A stretch of DNA of 64,000 nucleotides from Macrostomum hystrix (Eukaryota; Platyhelminthes; Macrostomidae), in the NCBI GenBank assembly GCA_950097015.1, contig CATNEN010000038.1, positions 28,550,501 to 28,614,500 of the forward strand, written 5' to 3'. The translations under genes and the position numbers were made by a program. Positions 11,666-25,000 of the stretch are shown here, one piece after another (within the stretch, counting starts at the first letter, position 1; every line of letters starts with the position of its first letter). The notes beneath the pieces were generated by a model. That model saw only the letters and a list, made by a program, of their open reading frames with translations, was not told where the DNA came from and ran no database searches.

Positions 11666-13440
11666 TTGTGCTCGAACTTCGTTACTAGAAATTTAGCGAG
11701 TGTTGTCTTTAGAAACGATTTAATAATTATAAAAAGACGTAATCAATTAATCTGAAACATTTCTTTTTGTTTTCATCACAACGTAAATACATTTTTAAGT
11801 TTTAGCAAGGGACAACTTTCAACATATGCTTTCTTTGAAACCACACTGCATTGACCGGAAAGTCAATGTATATTATAAGAGTTGAAATTGTAAAAGCTTC
11901 GCTGTACCAAAAATTTCATAGTAAATGAAATAAATTTCATAGTTAAAAAGTTAAATTGCTCAATAAAAAATGATAAAACATCTAACAGGTTAAAAATGAG
12001 TAAATCATCACTTACTGAAACAGTGATAAAATAATTTTTATATTTGGTTTATTTTGCAAAATGAATTACAACAGTATGACTGTTTTTGTATGATGTTCGG
12101 TGTATAATACATAAATACAAGTTGAAATGATTTGCATGACTCGAAAATCGAAAATAATTAGGGAAAAGATTACCAAGTTAAAAAGATTGTATTTACACTA
12201 GAAATAAGCAGTAAAACAAAGTATATTATTAAAAAACACAAATTAAAGATGAATCCAAATGTAATGCTGATAACTGCGACTTTTAAACATAATGCATTTA
12301 TACTTTAATCAAAATTTAATGGTTCTTAAAGCCATAATGTATCTCTGCAAGCTCCATAGAAAATTCAGCTAATATAAACACAGAAAAAATTTAATTTCGC
12401 TTTTTCGTAAAAACGATTATCTTGTATCTAGTATTATCCTTTTTTGTTTCTGCGCAGTCATCAGCATTTTTTCCAAATCAATTAGCTTTGTAGTGTTTCA
12501 GAAGCGAAGTAATTGCAAGTTATGAGGCTCAGACTAACTAACATTAACGAAGCTTATTTATGAATATATGTTTAATAACTTTAATATTTTATTATTTAAT
12601 TTTCTAGTATTTTATTAGCCCTTTTTAGGTTTCTATCTAAAATCTGGTGGCGTAGCTACCATTATATGCTGTGATAGTATGTTTTTGTGGGATATAGTGA
12701 AGTATGCAATTAACAATTCAATTTTAATAAAAAAATTTGCTAGGTATTTTGACAGGGTTGACATGGTTTTTGGCACTAAATTTCGATCAAGTTTCTGAGC
12801 TTAACTCAAAGCTTGAAAATATTTTGCTAGGTGGCTTTAAAATTAGCTGATTGTCTGAATTTTTCGAAAGATTATAAACTAACTGGTAGAGAGTGTCTGA
12901 CAATATAAATGAATATTTAGCATTTTAAAATTGAATGATAAAATTCACCCAGACTTAATACCAATAATACATAGTTACATATAGACCTATTTCTACATTA
13001 TCATGACATATGTATACAACAATATCAATTGTACTACAATAATCTCAAATATTAAGTCTATCAAGAAAACTATCAATGGCACTTGGCTAGAAATAAAAAT
13101 AAGTCATTTCTTGAATTTCTGGCTTTGTGCAATTTATTGGGGGTGAAATTGTACAAATATAAATTGTGTTTTAATAGATGGAAATTTGGAAGCATCCATC
13201 CACTACTTTCAGTAGAGAAAAGTGCAATACTTACAAAAAGTTTATTACTACAAATCTAATGATGCTTTAAGGGATAAAAAGTTTATTTTTTTCAAAAAGC
13301 TCATTTCTTCATTTTAATATTTACATAAAAACTACAAGGACGCATCGACATACTACTCATTGCGCGGGGCAGATATTGCTCCCAAGTCAGCCGCCACAAG
13401 CTCCCAGTCGTCTGCATCTGCCACAGTGTCATCGGCTGCC
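11666..13440. other. Divergent AT-rich spacer between ankyrin gene and STRIP
   Basis: About 1.8 kb between two start codons facing away from each other, so it should contain both promoters. Strongly AT-rich, with no tandem array, no SINE and no conserved frame. The STRIP frame stays open upstream of its first ATG to a stop near 13310, so a short 5' extension by an unseen exon or trans-splice site cannot be excluded. Confidence 0.6.
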
Positions 13441-16400
13441 ATGGCAACGCAGGAGACATTAGAATTCGAATTCGCCGATTCTGACACCTATTCGGCGGAG
13501 ATGGCCGAGCTGTACAGCTACTCGGAGGAGCCTGAGCTAGCTGAGAACTATCGCAGCTTCAGCCGCCTCTTTGCTCAGAGGCGTCGAATCGCTGGCAGAT
13601 GGTTGGACACGGACGATGGGGAGCGTGCCGGCTTTATTCAGGGCCTTCTCGCTGCACTAGAGGTGTGCTGGGGTTCAATGGGAGATTTGAGGGGAAGGGA
13701 GAATCGAGGCTAGGGGATATATTATGGAAAGGGGCGGTTTTGTGGAGATGGGGAGATTTGAAGGAAAGGGGAGATTTGAGGAGAAGGGAGATTTGAGGAG
13801 AAGGGGAGATTTGAGGGGATGGAGGATTTGGGGGGAAGGGGGATTTGAGGAGCGGGGGGGTTTGAGGGGATGGGGGATTTGAGGGGAAGGGGTGATTTGA
13901 AGAAAGGGGAGACCGAAGAAAGAGGAGATAGGAACATTTTAGATTTAGATAATGGGAGAATAATGCAAGGGGAAATTGTGGGATGAGGTATTTCAATAAA
14001 GGATTAAACTCTGCAATGTTTAACTCCCACCGCACAATACGCAGGAGGCGCCAACGAGCTCGCATCGGTTGTCCACAGTTCGTGCCCTGCTCTATCTAGC
14101 CCAGGGTGTCTGGGCCGAGTGCCAGGTGGAGCTGGACCAGGACCGTTGGGCCCGGCACAACTGCCGCTTGCTGATTGGCCAGGGCGCGTTCTCTATTTCC
14201 TGGAATCTATTGTCCGCCGCAGCTTCCACCACTATCGCCGGCGCTGCTGAGGCAGCTCAGTTGGACGATTGCGCAGAGCTGAGGGCTCTGGTTAATCTGA
14301 TGTACACACTGGTTGAGACTGCCAGGTTTGCACCGTGTTTTTTCAAGCCATCAATTATCATAATAATTGATTACACCTGCCCCAAATGAGTCACATGTGC
14401 AGCCGACAGCACAGCCGCAGCTATTGCGCGGCGCATCTGAAGACTGCATACGGCTGTTCAGTCAATGGACCGGGGACACCCACCCTTAATTACCCCATCG
14501 GATGCTGGTACCCAATTCTACAGCGGGGTGAAAGGGCGCACATTTTTCCAGTGGAGTCGGGAATCGAACCCCCGACCTTCAATTCGTGAGTCAGACGCTC
14601 TAACCACCAAGAGAAACCTTTCAAACAATGTACTTCTGCTTTCCTCACACTAATACGAATAAAATCCGAATGCAATCCGCTGAACTCCTCAGCGCTCACC
14701 GTACACGCTCAAAAATGGGTTGTGCAACTGCCCTAACTTTCTCATCATCAGGCAGTTTGTACTCTTTGTACTCTCTAACAGCCAACCGATGTACTCACTC
14801 CAGAGCCTACCCGGATGTACCCAGCGCGAACAGTTCAGTCCGAGAGAAGCTAGTCGCTGAACTGGCGGATTCGAGTCGCACTGAGCCGCTCCCAGTTCTG
14901 TTGCTAGGCATGGTCACCAGGTACTGCGCTGGCCAATGCAGTCCTCAGTTTCCCGTCAAGAAATTGCTGCTGTTGATGTGGAAGTCCACTCTGTTGACGC
15001 TGGGCTCCATGGCTAGTTTGCACGAGCGTCGCAACGCCGAGCGCCAATTGGCCGGCCTGTCGCCAGTTGAGGAAGTGACGCAGAATATTTGCGCCTCGAT
15101 GCGGCCATGCAGTCCGCCTCCAACTGGGCTGGACTCGGTCGACTCGCAGCAGCAGCTGGTGCTTGTCATGCCCAGGCGTGGCGCCGGGAGGAAGTCCGCT
15201 TCAGCGTCGTCTGCGTCTGCTGCCGCCGCTGCTGCTGCCGCAGCCGCTGCGACTTCTAGCGCAACCGCTGCAGCTTCAGAATCTGTTGCTGCTGCTGCAG
15301 TTCCTAATGCTGCAAAATCTTTAACGGACACATTGCCTAGCTCTGAATCTAAAGCAATTGATGTTTCAGTTTCTTCTGTTACCAACGGACAAAGTATTCA
15401 GCGTCGGCGTGTGTTGCCATGGCAGCCGAAAGTTTCGCAAAGAGAACTGCAAGTGAGTCTTGAAGATTTGGGGTTAGAACATTGCTGGAACGAGTGTGCC
15501 TTGGGGGTTAGGGAACTGCGGGGACGAGTGTACATTGGGGGTTAGGGAACTGCGGGGACGAGTGTACATTGGGGGTTAGGGAACTGCGGGGACGAGTGTA
15601 CATTGAGGGTTAGGGAACTGCGGGGAAGAGTGTACATTGGGGGTTAGGGAACTGCGTGGACGAGTGTACATTGAGGGTTAGGGAACTGTAGGGACGAGTG
15701 TACATTTAGGGTTAAGGATCTGCGTGGACGAGTGTACATTGATGGTTAGGGAACTGCGTGGACGAGTGTATATTGAGCGTTATCGATTTGCGGGGACGAT
15801 TGTACATAGTCGGTTAGGAAATTAAGGGAAAGGATAAAAGAAAAACCTTTTTTTCTTGTGGTAATCGTGTGTAAACTTTGCCCTTGTAAAAAATTCACAT
15901 CAAAGACCGCCGCTATCCTATCCTTCTCTCTAACTCTCCATCCTTCAGGCCTACCTGCAACAGGTACGGGAAAAGTTCCTAGGCTTCAGAGCTGCCGCCG
16001 CCTCCGCCAACGACACGGAAAGCTTGGCTGGCCTACCGCAACCAATTCACGAGTGCGTCAGGGTGCTGAAATCGCACCTGTACACTAGCCTGACCGAGGT
16101 GCAGATAAAGCTAGAGGAAGAGATTGTTCGTTATCCCATGACCAAAGGACGATCCGAACGAGTGGATCACACTCCTGTTGAGACTCTGTACAGAACAATG
16201 CTGCCATGCGTGCCGCAGTACATGATTGCTCTGCTGAAGGTGAGACCTGAATGATGAAATTTTTTTGTAACCAAAGATAAAGCTGGCCTTCACAGTAGGA
16301 CTACCAAGCTATTTTGCCGCCAGTTTTTATTCAAAGGGGGGAATTTTTTGGTAGCGCCTGAATGCTAACAGCGTTGGGTGGTGACTGATTGGTTGACAGA

Positions 16401-17847
16401 CTAGGCGATGGTGTCCTGTGGTTGAGCCGACCTTTAATGCCGATTGGTTGAAAGCTGACCTTCAATGCCGATTGGTTGAAAGCTGACCTTCAATGCCGAT
16501 TGGTTGAAAGCTGACCTTTAATGCCGATTGGTTGAAAGCTGACCTTAAATGCCGATTGGTTGAAAGCTGACCTTAAATGCCGATTGGTTGAAAGCTGACC
16601 TTAAATGCCGATTGGTTGAAAGCTGACCTTAAATGCCGATTGGTTAAAAGCTGACCTTAAATGCCGATTGGTTGAAAGCTGACCTTTAATGGCGATTGGT
16701 TGAAAGCTGACCTTTATTGCCGATTGGTTGAAAGCTGACCTTAAACAATGATTACTAGGTAAAAAATAGTTTAAAATGTTTTATTCCACCTTTTCGAATT
16801 TCTGGCCCAGATTCTCCTCGCTGCCGCGCCCACCAGCAAGAACAAGAGCGAGAGCATCAACCTCTGCGCCGAGTTGATACCAGAAGACGCCCCCAACAGC
16901 TTAATGAATTCGCAGAAGTTCAACACAGACGTCAATCGTCATAAAGAAATTATTGCAAAAGCTGTCTCGGGATTTCTTCTGCTTCTCTTAAAACACTTGA
17001 AGCTCAGCCACGTGTATCAGTTTGAGTACATTGCTCAACACCTGGTGTTCGCTAATTGTATTCCATTGATTTTGAAGTTCTTCAATCAGAATGTTCTAAG
17101 CTACGTGCAGAGTCAGAACAGTATTGCCCAGCTGGAGTTTCCAGACTGCCTGTTCCAGTCGGACGATGCTGTCGAAAATGCGGCTTCGTCAGCCTCGACA
17201 ATCAGCTGGCGCAACATGTTTACCTGCGTCTGTCTGGCCCGGGTGTTGAACAAACTCACGAAGGCCAAGCACAGCCGCACCATGATGCTTGTTGTATTCA
17301 AATCGGCGCCAATTATTAAACGAGCTCTGCGTGTTCGACATACGCTGCTGCAGGTTTGTCGCACTGCACTACTTAATTAAGTAGAAATGTAAGAATATTG
17401 GTATCTAGATTTAATTGTTCATCGGTATTTTCCCACTGACAGCTGTACCTACTCAAGCTGCTCAAGCTGCAGACAAAATATTTGGGCCGGCAGTGGCGCA
17501 AGATCAACATGAACCTGATGTCCAGCATCTATGAAAAAGTGCGCCATCGTCTCACAGACGACTGGGCGTTCGCCAACGATCTGGACGCTCGACCCTGGGA
17601 CTTTCAGTCCGAGGAGTGTCGCCTTCGAAACGCAGTGGACAGATTCAATCAGAGACGCTATGGAGTTGGCAACGGTTGCCTACCGGAGGGCTACCAACCA
17701 TTTGACAATGATTTGAGCAGTGTGCTCAGCACTGAGGTAGCGCTAGCCCCAGATTTCTGCCGCGGCGGCTACGAGCTCTGGTTAGAGCGGGAGGTATTTT
17801 CTACGCCAATCAACTGGGATCTAGTGCTACAGAGAATTGTTTACTGA
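13441..17847 (+). CDS. STRIP1: Striatin-interacting protein (STRIP1/2, Far11 family)
   Basis: Core subunit of the STRIPAK complex (PP2A, striatin, GCKIII kinases), acting in the cytoplasm and at centrosome, Golgi and cytoskeleton. Exons: 13441-13662, 14045-14325, 14804-15452, 15949-16239, 16811-17353, 17443-17847; 796 aa, close to about 840 in human STRIP1. The ATG in gccATGgca starts MATQETLEFEFADSD, aligning with the family's LEFEYADTD start. Recognisable blocks include LYSYSEEPE, GMVTRYCAGQCSPQFPVKK, LPQPIHE, LYRTMLPCVPQYMIALLK, then VYQFEYIAQHLVFANCIPLI (N1221/DUF3402 region) and a near-identical LGRQWRKINMN and DDWAFANDLDARPWDFQ end. Exon 3 has a polyalanine insertion (about 15215-15300) in the variable linker. 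Introns 1, 3 and 4 carry arrays; intron 2 carries two SINE fragments. The exon 1 donor GTGTGC is weak. Confidence 0.95.
13676..13930. repeat. Degenerate purine tandem repeat in STRIP intron 1
   Basis: Irregular 13-20 base units around ggggagatttgagg, starting about 15 bases after the 5' splice site. Confidence 0.85.
14340..14618 (-). mobile_element. tRNA-headed SINE, second family
   Basis: Read on the minus strand, the head (about 14614-14553) has a D-arm-like box A (ggttagagcg) and a perfect B box (ggttcgattcc). The body follows, with a gtagaattgggtacc stretch, and it ends in an (AT)-rich attattatgataatt tail near 14350. The stretch around ggtaccc..cagcggggtg faintly recalls conserved central domains of some invertebrate SINEs; this is an impression only. 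The acceptor stem does not pair, so it is not a working tRNA gene. Confidence 0.7.
14685..14778 (-). mobile_element. SINE body fragment (main family)
   Basis: Contains aactttctcatcatcaggca and the flanking bases of the main SINE body, with a preceding actcctcagcgctcaccgta. It ends only about 25 bases before the 3' splice site of STRIP exon 3. Confidence 0.65.
15465..15830. repeat. 34-bp minisatellite with GGGTTAGGG in STRIP intron 3
   Basis: About ten copies of a 34-base unit, starting about 15 bases after the GTGAGT donor. Each unit holds gggggttagggaactgcg and gacgagtgtacattg. The ttaggg part matches the animal telomere motif but occurs once per unit. Units decay toward the right. Confidence 0.94.
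16428..16745. repeat. 28-bp minisatellite in STRIP intron 4
   Basis: About eleven copies of a 28-base unit with the core gccgattggttgaaagctga followed by cctt and taaat or tcaat. The gattgg part is an inverted CCAAT box. It ends about 60 bases before the acceptor of exon 5. Confidence 0.94.
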
Positions 17848-19066
17848 CTGTCAGCTTGGAGAGAAAAAGACAAACTTTTGAGCGATTTAACTTGAGATTT
17901 CCGTGTTTTAGAGTGCTTGAGCTAAATCTAATTATAATTTACTAGATTTCTTATTGGTTTAAATTTTTCTAGGGTTCCAATTGGTTGAGCGACTCCTACG
18001 GCTTTTATTGGTTGACAGGATGTTCCTGGAAATCGGTAGTTTAACTAGTATTTGAGTAAATTTACCGTGGTTTTCTAGTCCTTGTTCCTGTTGTATTTCT
18101 GTTTTTGGTAAATCTTTGTCAATAGTAATACCAAACTAACACTAACACTACGTGATAACTTTCAATTTTGTCTTAGTTAAATGTCAATTTTTAGTAGAAC
18201 TATCTGCCAGCAGTATTTAACTGTGTTAGGTTCTGTGTCATTGACGTTTTCAAGCGATCTCGTCATGCTTAGTTAGCCTGGAAATATACACAATGGCTAC
18301 AGTTCAGTGGTACATTCGTCAGGTACGACATTGCTGTTTCAATAATCTTACACCACGAAGAGATATATTTATGAATCTAGTTTTTTCTAGTTCCCATTCC
18401 AATTGTTTGTTTTTTCGAATATTATCTGTTTACACGATTTTCTTCACGTGTTTCAGCACCTTTTATGTCATAATTTCGGCATTTTAAACAACAGCTACAA
18501 CTATTGTCATTTCCTAATATATATATTTATACCTTTATTCATAGAAAGTCAATATTTTCTCTTATTGTCCTTTACTAAATAAGAAATCCTTCACAACGAC
18601 TTTTTCCCTGAATCCCAAGAAAAAATATCCTTTTCAAATTCGCGCCATTTTTATCCGACTCAGTTTATTTGTTAATATGAGCTATTTAATTTCAAGCACA
18701 GGATAATCTTACACAATAGTCTTTATTTGATTGCGTTTATTTTTTACGCTTGCAATTACAAATAAACTGTCACTGTGTATTTTTGTTGTCATTTAATTGT
18801 GTGGACCACATGTTATTTTTTTAGCTAAAGCTCGTAGGAATTTCGTAGGATATTGTAAGCTACTGATAAATAGCTATTCTCTGAACAAATTTGCATTGCA
18901 TAAAGTTTTTTCACGAATTTTTTGTGTATTTCATGAACAATTTTTTGCAGCACTAAAGTCTTCACTCAGCAATAAAAACTCAAAAAACATTGTCGAGCAG
19001 CGAATCTAACAAAAAGCCTTTCCGTGAAGCGCGTCATTTTAAGTGCACTTCGCACTAGCTGAGAGG
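17848..19066. other. Spacer between STRIP and DNAH1
   Basis: About 1.2 kb of AT-rich sequence holding the STRIP 3' UTR and the DNAH1 promoter and 5' UTR. Two weak hints: tttttgcag at about 18942-18950 could be a splice or trans-splice acceptor for a DNAH1 leader, and an ATG at 18293 opens ten codons ending CAG before gtacga, which could be an unrelated tiny exon. I cannot support either. Confidence 0.5.
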
Positions 19067-22000
19067 ATGGCTGAAAAACAGTTCACACCGCCGCACGCTA
19101 AGCTCGGGAAATATGAGCACATTGTTGGTGCTCAGAAGTACCCGGAGATAAGGCAGCGCGGCTTCTATTCAGATATTGTGCTCGAGACTGACTCGCAGGC
19201 TATGGGCGACGTCATGGACGGACCCGAACGAGATCCCAATCACATGTGGGATCTGAGGACGGCTGATCACACGCCGATGGGTAAGACAATGTTTGCTTTG
19301 AGCTGCTTTAGTTTCTCACACTCCACATTGTGTCTCAGTTTGGCAGTTGTATCAGTTGTGTCTCAGGTTGGCAGTTGTATCAGTTGAGTCTCAGGTTGGC
19401 AGTTGTATCAGTTGTGTCTCAGGATGGCAGTTGTATCAATTGTGTCTCAGGTTGGCAGTTGTATCAGTTGTGTCTCAGTTTGGCAGTTGTATCAGTTGTG
19501 TCTCAGGTTGGCAGTTGTATCAGTTGTGTCTCAGGTTGGCAGTTGTATCAGTTGTGTCTCAGGTTGGCAGTTGTATCAGTTGTGTCTCAGGATGGCAGTT
19601 GTATCAGTTGTGTCTCAGGATGGCAGTTGTATCAGTTGTGTCTCAGGTTGGTATTTGTATCAGTTGTGTCTCAGGTTGGTATTTGTATCAGTTGTGTCTC
19701 AGGTTGGCAGTTGTATCAGTTGTGTCTCTAACAGTTGTCAAATTTTTTATGCATTACATATCATTATTTGACTATACAACTGTTCTACCTACAGTGCACA
19801 CATTTGAGGCTCCGGAAAACCTCATTGAGCAGATAAATGAGCAGACAGACCACGGTCCCACCACTAAGCTGACTGAGCTTTCGGTTAGTCACGATTTCTT
19901 AAAAATAATAATAGAACACGAGACGAAAGTGACGCTTGTTGATTTGTTTTCCTTTTTTGACTTCCAGGACTTTCCCTTGAAAGCCTACGAGCCTAAAGTT
20001 CAGCTGCCGTTCTACACACCGCCCGGTCAGCGTCCGCGACGCGTCGAAGTCGAGCGCAGAAAGCGCGCCTACCAACAGATGGACATTGAGAAGATCCTGC
20101 TAGAGCGCTACAAGATCTCCACAGATCAGCTGGTGCCGAAACAGTCGGACGAGGGCAACCGGCCTGGCGAGTGGCGCAGCTACCTGGCCTTAGAGATGTT
20201 TGATAACACCGACTATGACTGCCGACTGCCAGCCGAGTGGCTTGCCATGGGCATGGACGAAGGCGTCAGAAAACCGGTGCCCGGACGTGCGCTGCTGCCA
20301 TCGCGGGATGATCAGCACGACTGTGAGCCTATTCAGCCACCCCTCACTTGAAAATTCCCAAAAATTAGGTCTATTTACGATGAAAACGATGTCGATTCTA
20401 ATAGTATAAAACGCCTCTGCAAGGACTCTAAGTCATCAAAAACTTCTTCAATGCCGCGCGTGATTGTTTAGAATTGTCGAAAACTTGTTTGAATTATTGT
20501 GCCAGTATAACTGATTTGAAACTTTCGTCTCTCAATTCAAATATTCTACAAACTTGTCGCTTACTAACAGCCACCCCATCACCACCAATTTTAACTGCCA
20601 CTCCTCACGCATTTCGTCTCTCTATTCCTTCCCTCACTGACAGCCACCCCACCCCCTCCAATTTTTGCTGCCACTCCTCCCGCATTTCGTCTCTCCATTC
20701 CTTCCCTCACTGACAGCCACCCCACCCCCTCCAATTTTTGCTGCCACTCCTCACACATTTCGTCTCTCCATTCCTTCCCTCACTGACAGCCACCCCACCC
20801 CCTCCAACTTTAACTGCCACTCTTCACACATTTCGTGTCTCCATTCCTTCCCTCACTGACAGCCACCCCACCCCCTCCAACTTTAACTGCCACTCTTCAC
20901 ACATTTCGTGTCTCCATTTCTTCCCTCACTGACAGCCACCCCACCACCTCCAATTTAACTGCCACTCTTCACACTTTTCTCCCTCTTTTTTTCCCTTACT
21001 GACAACCACTGAAATTTATGTAATTTTTTCAGTGGACATTCGCGACCCGGCCATCACATGGCGCTGGCAAATGGTGGGCGCATTGGACTACGATCCGGAC
21101 TCACAGCTTTGGCTAGTGATGAAGGTCAACAAAAAGGGTCGCCTAGTTGATTCCGAAGGCAACCCTGTTGTGAACGGTGGTTACCTAGGCAACGGTCAGT
21201 TCCTGGATTTGCCAAGCATGTACTGGATACCGCGCATTCAGCTCTACTTTCTAGCCGAAGATCCAACTATCTTTGCCATGCGAGTTGCCGAAGCCTTCGC
21301 CGATAGGCAGCGAGCCGAAGCTCACCTTCGTTATCACCTGTACCTAGACTGTATGCCCAGCGACGGTCTCGGCGAGGCCGACAAGAACTCGTTCAACCGC
21401 ATGATCGAATGGGCCAAGGGTACGCCTAGTTTGAGCAAGGCTAAGAAGTGAGTTCCACTTTACTAGTCATTTAGCTCGTATGTTTATCTCGCTTCTGAAT
21501 CTTTCATCAATTGTCTGGAGTTCGAATCCACGAATACAAATGCATTCGTTGATCAGGGCGTTCTTAACTATATACTCCCGAGTTGCAGTGAGCGTGTACT
21601 CACTAGACGTTAATTGTAACTGTACATGTGACCCTGAGATTACTCTGGGAACTATGCGATTATTCAAACAATGGATCATCAAATATCAATTTAAAATGTC
21701 TTCCATTTGTCCTAATCGAGGGACTGGCTGTTATTTACGTTGCCATTTTTAGAAACATTAGGGAAACTAAGCTACTCCTCGACCTAATCACGTGACTGGC
21801 TGTCAAATCCATTTTCAGCTGGTCAAATTTTGTGTCAAATCTATTTTTAGAAACTCATCTGGGGAACCCCTTGGAAACTCTCCGTCAATCGAATCACGTG
21901 ACTGAATGTTATTTTGGCTATTTTTAGAAACTCTACGACTAGGAATCTCCGTTATTTTTATTTACTATTGCCGCTAAGCCCCATGTACTAATTATTGTAC

Positions 22001-25000
22001 TAATAAGCATCGCAAATCGCTTTCTTAGCTACCAATTTGTGCTGAATCGTCGAAGTCAACAAATGACGGCTGATTTGCGAGAAATGTATATTTTTATAGC
22101 ATACGAAAAGTAGCCTTTGTATTAATTTTTTTATTAATTCCTATTCAGTTGATCACAAGTAACTTTACAAACCAAATGTGAACTTTCCCAATGCATCACT
22201 TACGCTCGAAGACTATAAAATATTCCTATAATTAGTACGAAAATTAAACTTAAATTTTCATTTCGCACATCTGCAGAAGCAGTTCCTAAAATAGTTTTTG
22301 GACAAGCAAAACAACTCTGATAACCCATGAAAATGATAGTTAATTCTTAAAATTATTTTAGATCGCTTCACATGACGACCTTTTTTCACAAGTTTTCTTG
22401 ATTTTTTGTCTGGAATGCGACAACACAATGGATTTTTGTGTTATTCCTGTCTCTTCTGATTCTGGTCCTGTCTGTACTCATTCTGGTCCTGTCTGTACTC
22501 ATTCTGGTCCTGTCTGTACTTATTCTGGTCCTGTCTGTACTCATTCTGGTCCTGTCTGTACTCATTCTGGTCCTGTCTATACTCATTCTGGTCCTGGCTG
22601 TACTCATTCTGGTCCTGTCTGTACTCATTCTGGTCCTGTCTGTACTTATTCTGGTCCTGTACTCATTCTGGTCCTGTCTGTACTCATTCTGGTCCTGTCT
22701 GTACTCATTCTGGTCCTGTACTCATTCTGGTCCTGTCTGTACTCATTCTGGTCCTGTCTATACTCATTCTGGTCCTGGCTGTACTCATTCTGGTCCTGTA
22801 CTCATTCTGGTCCTGTCTGTACTCATTCTGGTCCTGTCTATACTCATTCTGGTCCTGTCTGTACTCCTTCTGGTCCTGTCTGTACTCATACTGGTCCTGT
22901 CTGTACTCATTCTGGTCCTGCCTTCGTTCAGGTCCTGTCGGTTTCTCATTCTTGTCCTGTTTTTTCTGGTCTTGTCTTTGCTGTTCTGATCAATCTGGTT
23001 TAACCGACTGTGGTTTCCATCAAATAAAATTTTAGACTTGACGACAAGGTGCAAAGCTTGGACAAGGAGGTCAACTTTGACTTCTCGCGCAGCATGAACA
23101 AGATTATCTTTAACGGCACCATAGTGCATCATCAGGATCAATACTCCTACGTGACGGTGCCCCAGTCGCTGGAGGAGCCTGTACCCGAGCGCGGCTGTGT
23201 CGACGTTCCTGAGTACAACTTCGACGAGGTTTACAGTTCGTTCGCATTTCACTCCCTACTGACTAGGCCGGAGTCCATCACGGCTATCGGCTGGGTGCGG
23301 TCCGAGTGCAACGAAGTGTCTGCCAAATCCCTGTTTCAGGTGCGTCTTTGGGATCTGGGATCTAGGACCTGGGATCTAGGATCAGGGATCTAGGATCTGG
23401 GATCAAGGATCTGGGATCTAGGATCTGGGATCTAGGATCTGGGATCTAGGATCTGGGATCTAGGATCTGGGATCTAGGATCTGGGATCTAGGATCTGGGA
23501 TCTAGGATCTGGGATCTAGGATCTGGGATCTAGGATCTGGGATCTAGGATCTGGGATCTAGGATCTGGGATCTAGGTTCTGGGATCTAGGATCTGGGATC
23601 TAGGATCTGGGATCTAGGATCTGGGATCTAGGATCTGGGATCTAGGATCTGGGATCTGGGATCTAGGATCTGGGATCTAGGATCTGGGATCTAGGATCTA
23701 GGATCTGGGATCTAGGATCTGGGATCTAGGATCTGGGATCTAGGATCTGGGATCTAGGATCTGGGATCTAGGATCTGGGATCTAGGATCTGGGATCTAGG
23801 ATCTGGGATCTAGGATCTGGGATCTAGGATCTGGGATCTAGGATCTGGGATCTAGGATCTGGGATCTAGGATCTGGGATCTAGGATCTGGGATCTAGGAT
23901 CTGGGATCTAGGATCTGGGATCTAGGATCTGGGATCTAGGATCTGGGATCTAGGATCTGGGATCTGGGATCTAGTCCTCTCCGCTTGAGATGATGAGAGA
24001 TGCCACTCTCCGCTTGGCATCCAACGCAGGTGCCGCTGGCGAAGCACATGCGCCTGGAGGAGTTTGAACAGACGCAGCAGCAGGCGACGCAGCACGTGGC
24101 GCTCTACCTGCGCGACACCTTCAAAGAGAATCTTAGGCGACACATTCGAACTTCGCTTCGCGACTCCGGCAAAGGCTGGTTCGACTTGAACACTGACAAG
24201 TTCTACGTCTACCAGGGCTCCAAACTGAAGAAGTTCATGGAGATGGTGAAGTTCAGCATGCAGGACTCGCTGCGATATCTAGTGCAGGACTCGCTAACCA
24301 ACTTCGCCCAGATGATTGTTGACGCCTGCCAGGCCTGCCTGACTCTACCGGCTAATTACACCTGGCCGCACGACCTGCTTGTGTCTAGCTTGCTGTGCGT
24401 TGCTTTTTAATGCATTAAATGTTTAGAATACAACAGTAGGCTAGCCTGAACATTTTTTTCAGTAATATAAACTAATATTTCAGTCCCAAGCGAAACCCGC
24501 TGTTTCTCGTCGACCTGGTGCTAGATCTGGAGGGCTCGCACTATAGCACCAATTTGAATCAGTTTGAAGCGACACTAATTGCCCTTTTCGACAAGGCAAT
24601 TGCGTCAACGCAGACTGTGCCGCAACTAGAGAAGGTAAATGCGATTTCTAAAAATAGCATCAGTGCACGACATGCACTCGTGACTGGGTTGTTTTTTGGC
24701 TCTAAAAATAGCATCAGAGCACGACATGCACTCGTGACTAAGTTGCGGAGTTTCTAAAAATAGCATCAGTGATACGACATGCAATCTGCATTCGCTAATT
24801 TATCTGAACTTTTACATCCGCCAGTTCATTCTGGAGAATCTGAAAGATCTGCAGAACGAGACTCTTCTGCTAGAGTCTGTCTGGTCCAATGAGCCAGAAG
24901 TTGAACGCCTTCGAGTGACAATTCGTGAAGCAATCGGCAAAGCCCTGGTACCGATGAAGGTCTACGCTCGTCTGTACGATCGCTTCTTGGCGTTGAACAA

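Noticed and set aside
13360-13440. Extension of STRIP upstream to RGADIAPKSAATSS
   Set aside because: The frame is open but has no ATG; the first ATG at 13441 aligns with the conserved start. An upstream exon cannot be excluded.
14553-14614. Functional tRNA gene on the minus strand
   Set aside because: Box A and B are good, but the acceptor stem does not pair and the T stem has a mismatch; a SINE body follows directly.
14945-15385. Minus-strand alanine-rich frame opposite STRIP exon 3
   Set aside because: Shadow of the polyalanine-coding GC-rich stretch of STRIP on the plus strand.
18293-18322. Ten-codon ATG exon (MATVQWYIRQ) before gtacga
   Set aside because: Too short, no partner exon in phase was found, and DNAH1 has a good start at 19067.
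19330-19880. Plus-strand frame through the 28-bp array joined to DNAH1 exon 2
   Set aside because: Repeat-derived; the exon 1 donor GTAAGA and the acceptor ctacag at 19794 give the conserved DNAH1 reading in phase 1.
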